Shown here piece after piece: positions 11,322 to 23,300 of a DNA stretch of 64,000 bases. Position numbers and translations under genes: made by a program. Position 1 is the stretch's first letter. Each line of letters begins with the position of its first letter. The notes under the pieces are model-generated. The model was not told the origin of the DNA, did no database searches, and worked only from the letters and a program-made list of their open reading frames with translations. The DNA lies in the NCBI RefSeq assembly GCF_022815725.1, contig NZ_JALGRF010000003.1:248001-312000 (forward strand), read 5' to 3'. The DNA comes from Streptomyces sp. APSN-46.1 (GTDB lineage: Bacteria > Actinomycetota > Actinomycetes > Streptomycetales > Streptomycetaceae).

Positions 11322-14300
11322 TCAGGAGAGACCGAGTTCGCTGTCCATGAGGGCGAAGACCTCGTCGTCCGTCGCCGCGTCCAGGTCGAAGCCGTCGATT
11401 CCGTCGAGCCCGCCGAACCCGCCGTGGAGGCTCTCCCACTGCCCGGTGAGGTCCTGGAGCCGCTGGGCGACCTGCGCCTTGGTGTCCTGGTCCATGGCCG
11501 GGCCGGTCAGGGCCCGCTCAAGGCGGTCCAGCTCATCGAGTACGGAGAGGGTCTGCGCCGGAGCTTCCGCCGACTTCAGCTCCTCCTGGAGGAGCCGGAC
11601 GAGGGCGGTCGGCGTCGGGTAGTCGAAGACGAGGGTCGCGGGCAGCCGGACCCCGGTCGCCTCGGTGAGCCTGTTGCGGAACTCGACCGCCGTGAGGGAG
11701 TCGAAGCCCGCGTCCTTGAAGGCCCGGTTCGCATCGACGGTGGCGGGGTTGGAGACCCCGAGGACGGTGGCCACGTTTCCGCGTACGAGGTCGAGCAGCA
11801 GCTGCCCCCGCTCCTCCGGGGACCGGCCGACGAGCCGCTGGGCCAGCGTCTCGCCCTTGGGCGCGGTGGCGGCCTTGGCGGTCCGGCGGGCCGGGCGGAT
11901 CAGCCCGTGCAGGATGGGCTGGAGGGATCCGCTCGCCGCCTGGGCGCGCAGTTCGGCGAGGTCGAGCCTGGCCGGCATGAGCGTCGCCTCCGGCGACCCC
12001 AGCCCGGCGTCGAAGAGGGCCAGGCCCTCGTCGTTCGGCAGACCCAGCATGCCGCCCCGCTTGCCCCGCTGGAGATCGGCGTCTGCGAGGTGGGCGGTCA
12101 TTCCGGTCGCCTCGGCCCACAGGCCCCAGGCGAGGGAGACCGCGCTCAGGCCGCGCTCGCGCCGGAACTGGGCGAGACCGTCCAGGTAGGCGTTGGCAGC
12201 CGCGTAGTTGCCCTGGCCCGGTGTACCGAACACACCGGCTGCCGAGGAGTAGAGGACGAAGGCGGCGAGGTCGAGGTCCTGGGTGAGCTCGTGCAGGTTC
12301 CAGGCCGCGTCCACCTTCGGCCGCAGCACCGTGTCGAGGCGCTCCGGGGTCAGCGCGGAGATCACACCGTCGTCCAGGACCCCCGCTGTGTGCACGACGG
12401 CGGTCAGCGGGCGGTCGGCCGGGATGCTTGCCAGCAACGCCGCCAGTGCGTCGCGGTCGGCCGCGTCACACGCCTCGATACGGACATCCGCACCCAGGGC
12501 CGACAGCTCCTCCCGCAGTTCCACCGCGCCCTCGGCCGCCGCACCGCGACGGCTCGTCACGATCAGGTTCCGTACGCCGTGCTCCACCACCAGATGCCGG
12601 GCCACGAGCTTGCCCAGCGTCCCCGTACCACCCGTGACCAGAGCCGTCCCGGCCGGGTCGAGCGAGATGACGTCCTCGTCCGCCGCACGGGGTTCACGGG
12701 CCAGTCGCGGCGCCGTGGCCACGCCCTCGCGGATCGCCAGCTGCGGTTCGCCGGAGGCGGCGGCCGAGGCGATCAGTTCCCGGGTGCGGGCGTCGCCCAT
12801 ATTGGTGTCCAGGTCGACCAGGACGATCCGGTCCGGGTGCTCCGCCTGTGCCGAGCGCACCAGGCCCCAGACCGCGGTGCCGGCCGGGTCACTGACCCCG
12901 GCGACGGCGCCGCTGGTCACGACGACCAGCTGCGTGCCGTCGAGGGCGGGCTCGGCGGCCCAGGCCTGGAGTGCCCCGAGCACCCGGGCCGTGACGGCGT
13001 GGGCGCGGTGCGCACCCGCCGGTTCGGCCGCTCCGGTGGCGTCGAGCAGGAGGATCCCCGGCACGGTGGTGCCGGCGGCCGCGTCCCGGACGGTCGTGGC
13101 GTCCGTGACCGTGGTCAGCTGCGCCCCCTCCGTACGAGGCAGGGAGACCTGCGCCCACTCGATCCGGTACAGCGCGTCGTGGACCGGAGCGGAAGCCGCG
13201 CCGAGCTCGGCGGTGGACACCGCCCGCATGACGAGGGCGCCGATGGCGGCGACCGGTACGCCGGTCTGGTCCGCGATGCTCAGCGACAGCCCGTCCCCGG
13301 CGGCCCGGACCGCCCGTACCCGCAGTGCGGTGGCGCCGGAGGCGTACAGGGCGACCTGGTTCCAGGCGAAGGGGAGCCGGGTGGTGCCCGCTTCGGTGTC
13401 GGCCGCGCCCAGGAAGCTGGTGGTCTGGAGGGCGGCGTCGAGCAGGGCCGGGTGCAGCCCGTACCGCTCGGGCGCCTGGCCCTCGGGCAGGGCCACCTCG
13501 GCGTACACCTCGTCGCCCTTGGTCCATACGGCCTGGACGCCCTGGAAGACGGGGCCGTACGCGTAGCCGGCGTCGAGCTGGCGGTCGTAGAAGTCGCTGA
13601 CGTCGACGCTCTCGGCACCGGCCGGCGGCCAGACTCCGAAGTCGAAGCCGGCGGGCTCGTGGGCGGCGGTGAGGAAGCCGCTGACGTGCCGGGTCCAGGT
13701 GGCCTCCGGGCCTTCGTCCGGGGCTGCCGAGTGCACGGCGACCGGACGGCGGCCGAGGTCGTCGAGACCGGCCACGGAGACCTGGATGCGGACGCCGCCC
13801 TTCTCGGGCAGGACCAGCGGGGCCTCGATGACCAGTTCGTCGACCGTGCCCGCACCGGCTTCGTCGCCGGCCCGGACGGCCAGCTCGACCAGGGCCGCGC
13901 CGGGCACCAGGACGGTGCCGGATACGACGTGATCGGCCAGCCAGGGCTGGGTACGGGCCGACAGCATCCCGGTACCGAGGACACCGCCCGTCTCGGGCAG
14001 GTGGACCCAGGCGCCGATCAGCGGGTGGTCGGCGCCGACGAGGCCGAGCGAGGTGGCGTCGCCCGCCGTTACCGCGTTCTCGGGCCAGTAGCGCTCGCGC
14101 TGGAAGGCGTACGTCGGCAGGTCGACCCGGCGGGCACCGGTGCCGGCGAAGACGGCTTCCCAGTCGGGGATACGGCCGGTCGTGAACAGCACACCGAGCG
14201 CGGCCAGAGCCGTCTCGGCCTCCGCCCGACCACGGCGCACCAGCGCCGCCGATCGCAGGCCCTCGGTGCCGTCGACGCCGTCGAGGATTTCCTGTGCCAG

Positions 14301-17300
14301 GGCCGTCAGGATTCCGTCCGGGCCTGCTTCGAGGAAGGCCGTGACGCCCATCCGGTGGAGGGTGCGGATGCCGTCGGTGAAGCGGACGGCTTCGCGGACG
14401 TGACGCACCCAGTAGTCGGGGTCGGTCAGCTCGTCCGCACCGGCGACGTTGCCGGTGAGGTTGGAGACCACCGGGATGCGCGGGGCGCTGTAGGTCAGGC
14501 CCTGGGCGACCTGCCGGAACTCCTCCAGCATCGGATCCATCAGCACCGAATGGAAGGCGTGGCTGACCGTCAGACGCTTCGTCTTGCGGCCCAGTTCGAC
14601 CAACATGTCCTGGACCGCGAGGCAGGCGTCCTCGCGGCCGGAGATGACGACCGAGTTCGGGCCGTTGACCGCCGCGATCCCGACACCCTCGCCCAGATAC
14701 GGAAGCACTTCCGCCTCCGTGGCCTGGACGGCGACCATCGCACCACCCGTGGGCAGCGCCTGCATCAGACGGCCACGAGCCGCCACAAGGCGCGCCGCAT
14801 CCGCCAGATCCCACACACCGGCGACATGAGCGGCAGCCAGCTCACCGATCGAATGACCCGCAACGAAATCGGCCTGGACGCCCCACGACTCGGCCAGCCG
14901 GAACAACGCCACCTCGATCGCGAACAGGGCCGGCTGGGTGAACTCCGTACGGTTCACCGCCTCCGCGTCATCCCCGAACACCACCTCCTTCAGCGACCGC
15001 TCAAGATGCCGATCCAGCTCGGCCGCCACCGCGTCGAACGCCTCCGCGAACACCGGGTACGTCCCGTACAGCTCACGGCCCATCCCCAACCGCTGCGCAC
15101 CCTGACCCGTGAACAGCACCGCCAAGCGGCCTCCGGTCACGGGCTGGCCGGTCGTAGTACCGCCGGCCACGGCGCGCAGTGCCTCGACTGCGGCAGCCCG
15201 GTCACCGGCGACGACCACCGCGCGGTGCTCCAGCACCGCACGCGACGTGGCCAGCGAGTACGCGACGTCCACCGCAGACAGCGACGCATCCGTCTCCACC
15301 CGGTCCGCGATACGGCCCGCCTGCGCCCTCAGCGCCTCAGCCGACTTCGCCGACACCACGAACGGAACCAAACGGTCAGCAGGCGCTCCGGCCTCGGCCG
15401 CGCCCTCCTCGGCCGGCGCCTCCTCGACGATCACGTGGGCGTTCGTCCCGCTCACACCGAAGGAAGAGACACCGGCTCGGCGCGCACGCTCACCGCGCGG
15501 CCAGGCGCGCGCCTCGGTCAGCAGCTCGACAGCGCCCGCCGACCAGTCCACCTTCGGGGTGGGCTCGTCCACGTGCAGCGTCTTCGGCAGCACCTCGTGC
15601 TGGAGGGCCATGACCATCTTGATGACACTCGCGACACCGGCGGCGCCCTGGGCGTGGCCGATGTTCGACTTCAGCGAGCCCAGCCACAGCGGGTCCAGGT
15701 CACCACGGTTCTGGCCGTAGGTGGCCAGGAGCGCCTGCGCCTCGATCGGGTCTCCGAGCGCGGTGCCCGTACCGTGCGCCTCCACCGCGTCGACGTCCTG
15801 CGGCGTGATTCCGCCATTGGCGAGGGCCTGCTGGATGACGCGCTGCTGGGCGGGCCCGTTGGGGGCGGTGAGGCCGTTCGACGCACCGTCCTGGTTGACG
15901 GCCGTACCGCGGACCACCGCGAGCACCGGGTGCCCCTTGCGCCGCGCGTCGGAGAGCCGCTCGACCAGGAGCACGCCGACCCCCTCGGCCCAGGCCGTAC
16001 CGTCCGCGGCGGCCGAGAAGGCCTTCACCAGGCCGTCCGCGGCCAGGCCGCGCTGGCGGGAGAACTCCACGAAGGTCTCCGGGGTGGACATCACCATCGC
16101 GCCGCCGGCCAGGGCCATCGAGCACTCGCCGGAACGCAGCGCCTGGACGGCCATGTGCAGGGCCACCAGGGACGAGGAGCAGGCGGTGTCGACGGAGAGG
16201 GACGGGCCCTCGAAACCGAGTGCGTACGAGACGCGGCCCGAGGCGACACTGCCGGCCGTACCGGTCAGGCGCATGCCTTCCAGCTCGGCCTGCGAGGTCT
16301 GGAGCTTGACGGTGTAGTCGTGGCTGATCAGGCCGGTGAAGACGCCGGTGTCGCTGCCGCGCAGCTCGGCCGGGTCGATGCCGGCCCGCTCGATGGCCTC
16401 CCACGAGGTCTCCAGCAGCAGCCGCTGCTGCGGGTCCATCGCGGTGGCCTCGCGCGGCGAGATCCCGAAGAACGCGGCGTCGAACTCGGCGACGTCGTGC
16501 AGGAACGCACCCCGGTCCACGTACGACTTGCCGAGCGCCTCCGGGTCCGGGTCGAAGAGGCCGTCGAGGTCCCAGCCGCGGTTCTCGGGGAAGTCCCCCA
16601 TGGCGTCGACACCGTCGGCGACCAGCTGCCACAGGGCCTCGGGGGTGTGGGCGCCCGCCGGGAAGCGGCAGCCCATGGAGACGATGGCGATCGGGTCGTC
16701 CTCGTCCGCGCCGCTGCCGGACACGGCCTTGGCGGCCGGGGCGGCCTTGGCGGCGGCCGACTCGTCACCGACACCCAGCTCGGTGAGCAGGTGGCGGGCG
16801 AGGGCGACCGGGGTCGGGTAGTCGAAGACGACGGTTGCGGCGAGCCGGACTCCCGTGGCGGAGCTGAGCCTGTTGCGCAGTTCCACGGAGGTCAGCGAGT
16901 CGAAGCCGGCGTCCTTGAAGGCACGCTCGCCGTCCACGGTGTGCGCGGCGGAATGGCCGAGCACACTCGCGGCCTGCTCGCGGACCAGCTCCAGCAGCAC
17001 CCGCTGCTGCTCTTCCCGCGGTAGCCCGGCCACTTCCTGGGCCAGCGAACCGGCGCTGACAGAAGCGGCCTTGGCCGCCTGACGGCCCTGTCGTACGAGG
17101 CCGCGGAGCAGCACCGGTACGGGCTCGCCGGCAGAGCGGGAGCGCAGGCCGGGGATGTCGAGCCGGGCCGGGACGAGGGAGCCTTCGGCCGAGCGCAGCC
17201 CGGCGTCGAAGAGGGCCATGCCGATCTCGGCGGTGATGCCGAGCATGCCGTCGCGCTTGTTGCGCTGCAGTGCGGCGCCGTCGAGACCCTCGGTCATGGC

Positions 17301-20300
17301 GCTGCTCTCGGACCAGAAGCCCCAGGCCATCGAGACGGCGGGCAGTCCGAGGGTCCGGCGGTGGCGGGCGAGGCCGTCGAGGTAGCCGTTGGCAGCCGCG
17401 TAGTTGGCCTGGCCCGGGTTGCCGAAGACGTTCGACGCCGAGGAGTAGAGGACGAAGGCGGCGAGGTCGAGGTCCTGGGTGAGCTCGTGCAGGTTCCAGG
17501 CCGCATCGACCTTCGGCCGCAGCACCGTGTCGAGGCGCTCCGGGGTCAGCGCGGAGATCACACCGTCGTCCAGGACCCCCGCTGTGTGCACGACGGCGGT
17601 CAGCGGGCGGTCGGCCGGGATGCTTGCCAGCAACGCCGCCAGTGCGTCGCGGTCGGCCGCGTCACACGCCTCGATACGGACATCCGCACCCAGGGCCGAC
17701 AGCTCCTCCCGCAGTTCCACCGCTCCCTCGGCCGCCGCACCGCGACGGCTCGTCACGATCAGGTTCCGTACGCCGTGCTCCACCACCAGATGCCGCGCCG
17801 CCAGCTTGCCCAGCGTCCCCGTACCACCCGTGATCAGAGCCGTCCCCACCGGATCGAGCTCGCGCGGCACGCTCAGGGCGACCTTGCCGATGTGCCGGGC
17901 CTGGCTCAGGAAGCGGAAGGCCTCGGGGGCCTTGCGGACGTCCCAGACCTTGACCGGCAGGGGCTGGAGGGAGCCCTGCTCGAAGAGGTCGACCAGCTCG
18001 CGCAGGATCTCCTGGACCCGGTCCGGTCCCGCCTCGACCAGGTCGAACGCCTGGTAGGCGACGCCCGGGTAGGCGGCGGCGACCTCTTCGGGCTCGCGGA
18101 TGTCGGTCTTGCCCATCTCCAGGAACCGGCCGCCGCGCGGCAGAAGTTCGAGGGAGGCGTCGACGAACTCGTGTGCCAGGGCGTCGAGTACGACGTCCAC
18201 GCCGCGCCCGCCGGTGGCGCCGAGGAAGTTCTCCTTGAACTCCAGGGTGCGGGAGTTGCCGATGTGCGCCGCGTCCAGGCCGTTGGCCAGCAGGGTGTCC
18301 CACTTGCCGGGGCTGGCGGTGCCGAACACCTCGGCACCGAAGTGGCGGGCGAGCTGTACGGCGGCCATGCCCACGCCACCGGCGGCGGCGTGGATCAGCA
18401 CCGACTCGCCCGCGGTCAGGCCGGCCCGGTCCTTCAGGCCGTAGTAGGCGGTGGTGAAGACGATCGGGACGGTGGCGGCCTGCTCGTACGTCCAGCCGGC
18501 CGGCATGCGCACCAGGTTGCGGTGGTCCGCGAGCGCCTGCGGCCCGAAGCCGTCGCGCAGCAGACCCATCACCCGGTCGCCCGGGGCGAGCGTGGTGACC
18601 CCGGGGCCGACCTCGATGACCACACCGGCGCCCTCACCGCCGAACGAGGCACGGCCCGGGTACATCCCCAGGGCGATCAGCACGTCGCGGAAGTTCAGGC
18701 CGGCGGCGCGGACGCCGACCCGGACCTGGCCCTCGGCCAGGGGCTCCAGCACCTCGGGGCTCGGCAGCAGCGCCAGGTTCTCCAGCGTGCCGGTGGCGGT
18801 GACGTCCAGGTGCCAGGCGTCGGTGCCGTCCGGGACCTCAAGGGTCTCGGAGGACGCGTGGTGGGCGAGGCGGGGGGCGGTGGTGCGGCCCTCGCGGATC
18901 GCGAGCTGCGGTTCGCCGGTGGCGACGGCCCCGGCCAGGGCCTCGCGGGACTTCGGGTCCCCGTCGAGGGCGACGAGGACGATGCGGTCGGGGTTCTCGT
19001 TCTGCGCGGAGCGCACCAGGCCCCAGACCGCCGAGGCTGCCATGTCGCGCTGCGGGTCCCGGGTGACGACGACGAGCCGCTCGTCCTGCGCCGAAGCGTC
19101 GGCGGACCAGGTCTGGAGCTTGCCGAGCACCTGCGCGAGCAGGCTGCGGACGCCCTCCGGACCCTCGTGCGGCGCGGCCTCGCTGAAGTCGGCGAAGACG
19201 GCCGTACCGTCCTGCCCGGTGTCCGCGGCCGTCTCGACCGCAGCCGTCTCGACCGGGGTCCACGCGACGTGGAACAGCGCGTCGTGCAGCGGGGTGCGGG
19301 CGGCACCCAGCTGTTCGGCGGAGACCGTGCGCAGCACCATGGACCCGATGCTGGCGACGGGCGCGCCGGTCTGGTCGGCGAGCTCCAGGGCGACGCCGTC
19401 GGCGCCTTCCGCCACGGCGCGCACGCGCAGTGCGGTGGCGCCGGAGGCGTGCAGGGCGACCTGGTTCCATGCGAAGGGGAGCCGCGTCCGGGAGGCGTCG
19501 GCCTCCTGGCCGGCGCAGAAGGTGCTGGACTGGAGGGCGGCGTCGAGCAGCGCCGGGTGCAGACCGAACCGGTCCGGGTCCGCGCCCTGCGGGAGCTGGA
19601 TCTCGGCGAAGATCTCCGCGCCCCGACGCCAGACCCGGTGGAGGCCTTGGAAGACCGGGCCGTAGACCAGGCCGACCGCGGCCCGGTCCTCGTAGAAGCC
19701 GTCGGTGTCGATCTTCTCCACCCCGGCCGGCGGCCAGGCGGTGAAGTCGAACCCGGCGGCGGACGAGCGGGGGTGCTCGGCCAGGAAGCCGCTGACGTGC
19801 CGGGTCCAGACGGCGTCCGGGCCGTCCTCCGGGGCCGCCGAGTAGACGCTCACCGCGCGCAGCCCGTCCTCGGGCCCCCCGACGACGACCTGGACGCGGA
19901 CGCCGCCCTTCTCGGGCAGGACCAGCGGGGCCTCGATGACCATCTCGTCGACGACGCCGGCGCCGACCTCGTCGCCGGCCCGGATCACCAGGTCCACGAG
20001 GGCCGCGCCGGGCACCAGGACGGTGCCGGAGACGCTGTGGTCGGCGAGCCAGGGGTGGGTACGGACCGAGAGCAGACCGGTGGCCAGGACGCCGCCGGAT
20101 CCCGGGAGGTGGGTGACGGCGCCGAGCAGCGGGTGCTCCGCGCCGGCCAGGCCCGCGCCGGTCACGTCACCGGCACCGGCGGTGCCTTCGAGCCAGTAGC
20201 GCTCGCGCTGGAAGGCGTACGTCGGCAGGTCGACCCGGCGGGCACCGGTGCCTGCGAAGACGGCTTCCCAGTCGACGGAGCGACCGGTCGCGAAGAGCAC

Positions 20301-23300
20301 ACCGAGCGCGGCCAGGGCCGTCTCGGTCTCCCCCCGCCCGCGCCGCACCAGCGCCGCCATCCGCAGACCCTCGGCGCTCTCGACACCGTCGAGGACCTCC
20401 TGGGCCAGAGCCGTGAGCACCCCGTCCGGACCCGCCTCGAGGAATGCCGTCACACCCATCTGGTGCAGCGTGCGCACCCCGTCGGCGAAGCGGACGGCTT
20501 CGCGGACGTGACGCACCCAGTAGTCGGGGTCGGTCAGCTCGTCCGCACCGGCGACGTTGCCGGTGAGGTTGGAGACCACCGGGATGCGCGGGGCGCTGTA
20601 GGTCAGGCCCTGGGCGACCTGCCGGAACTCCTCCAGCATCGGATCCATCAGCACCGAATGGAAGGCGTGGCTGACCGTCAGACGCTTCGTCTTGCGGCCC
20701 AGTTCGACCAACATGTCCTGGACCGCGAGGCAGGCGTCCTCGCGGCCGGAGATGACGACCGAGTTCGGGCCGTTGACCGCCGCGATCCCGACACCCTCGC
20801 CCAGATACGGAAGCACTTCCGCCTCCGTGGCCTGGACGGCGACCATCGCACCACCCGTGGGCAGCGCCTGCATCAGACGGCCACGAGCCGCCACAAGGCG
20901 CGCCGCATCCGCCAGATCCCACACACCGGCGACATGAGCGGCAGCCAGCTCACCGATCGAATGACCCGCAACGAAATCGGCCTGGACGCCCCACGACTCG
21001 GCCAGCCGGAACAACGCCACCTCGATCGCGAACAGAGCCGGCTGAGTGAACTCCGTACGGTTCACGGCAGCTTCGTCACCGTCCTCGAACACCACCTCCT
21101 TCAGCGACCGCGGAAGGTGCCGGTCCAGCTCGGCCGCCACCGCGTCGAACGCCTCCGCGAACACCGGGTACGTCCCGTACAGCTCACGGCCCATCCCCAA
21201 CCGCTGCGCACCCTGACCCGTGAACAGCACCGCCAAGCGGCCTCCGGTCACGGGCTGGCCGGTCGTAGTACCGCCGGCCACGGCGCGCAGTGCCTCGACT
21301 GCGGCAGCCCGGTCACCGGCGACGACCACCGCGCGGTGCTCCAGCACCGCACGCGACGTGGCCAGCGAGTACGCGACGTCCACCGCCGACAGCGAACCAT
21401 CGGCCTCCACCCGGTCCGCGATACGGCCCGCCTGCGCCCTCAGCGCCTCAGCCGACTTCGCCGACACCACGAACGGAACCAAACGGTCAGCAGGCGCTCC
21501 GGCCTCGGCCGCACCCTCCTCGGCCGGCGCCTCCTCGATGATCACGTGAGCGTTCGTCCCGCTCACACCGAAGGAGGAAACAGCCGAACGACGCGGCCGT
21601 TCGTCCGTACGGGTCCACTCGCGGGCCTCGGTCAGCAGCTCGACAGCGCCCGCCGACCAGTCCACCTTCGGGGTGGGCTCGTCCACGTGCAGCGTCTTCG
21701 GCAGCACGCCGTGGCGCATCGCCTCGACCATCTTGATGACGCCGGCGACACCGGCGGCGGCCTGCGCGTGGCCGATGTTCGACTTCAGCGAGCCGAGCCA
21801 CAGCGGCTGCCGCTCGCCACGGTTCTGGCCGTAGGTGGCCAGGATGGCCTGCGCCTCGATCGGGTCGCCGAGGGAGGTGCCGGTGCCGTGCGCCTCCACG
21901 GTGTCCACGTCGGCCGTCGTCAGCCGGGCGTTGGCCAGGGCCTGGCGGATGACCCTCTCCTGCGCCGGACCGCTGGGGGCGGTGAGGCCGTTCGAGGCGC
22001 CGTCCTGATTGACCGCGGAGCCGCGGACCACCGCGAGCACCGGGTGCCCGTTGCGCCGCGCGTCGGAGAGCCGCTCCAGAAGGACCACGGAAACACCCTC
22101 GGCCCAGGCCGTGCCGTCCGCGGAGCCGGAGAAGGCCTTGGCCCGGCCGTCCTCGGCCAGACCCCGCTGCCGGGAGAACTCCACGAAGACCCCGGGGGTC
22201 GGCATCAGGGCGGCTCCGCCCGCGAGGGCCATCGAGCACTCGCCGCCGCGCAGCGACTGCGCGGCGAGGTGCAGGGCCACCAGGGACGAGGAGCAGGCGG
22301 TGTCCACCGTGACGGCCGGACCCTCCAGGCCGAGCGTGTACGAGACGCGGCCCGAGGCGACGCTGCCCGCGTTGCCGATGCCGAGGTAGCCCTCGGTGCC
22401 CTCGGGGGCCTGCTGGAGGTTGCTGCCGTAGTCGTGGTGCATGACGCCGCTGAACACGCCGATGCGGGAACCGCCCAGGGAGGTGGGGTCGATGCCGGCC
22501 CGCTCGATGGTCTCCCACGAGGTCTCCAGCAGCAGCCGCTGCTGCGGGTCCATCGTGGTGGCCTCGCGCGGTGAGATCCCGAAGAACGCGGCGTCGAACT
22601 CAGCCGCGTCGCACAGGAATCCGCCGTGCCGGGTGTACGAGGTGCCCGTGTGGTCCGGGTCCGGGTGGTACAGCCCCTCCAGGTCCCAGCCGCGGTTGTC
22701 CGGGAACTCCGTGATCGCGTCCGTACCCGACTCCACCAGCCGCCACAGCTCCTCGGGCGAGGACACACCGCCCGGCAGCTTGCAGCCCATCGCCACGATC
22801 GCGATCGGCTCGTCGGAGACCGTCGGCTCCGGGAAGTCCACGACGGGCTCGCCGGCCGGGGCGCCGAACATGCGCTTGCGCAGGTAGACGGCGACGGCGG
22901 TCGGGGACGGGTGGTCGAAGGCGAGGGTGACGGGCAGGCGCAGGCCCGACTCCTCGGTGAGGCGGTTGCGCAGCTCGACCGAGGTGGCAGAGGTGAAGCC
23001 GAGCGACTTGAAGCTGAGGCCGGTGTCGAGGGTGGTGAGGCCGGTGATGGTGCGGATCTGCTCCACGACCACGTCCAGCAGCAGGCGGTCCTGTTCGCTC
23101 TCCGCGAGGTCTGCGAAACGTGCGCGGAACGCCTCGGCCTGGCTCTCGTCGGGCGACGCGGCCTTGCCGGCCGGGCGCTCGAAGAGGTCGGTCAGCAGCG
23201 GCGGAACCTCGCCCGCGGGGAGGGCGGAGACGTCCGGGCGGACGGCGACCAGGTGCGGCTGCGCCACGGTGTGCGCGGCGTCGAACACGGCCAGGGTCTC

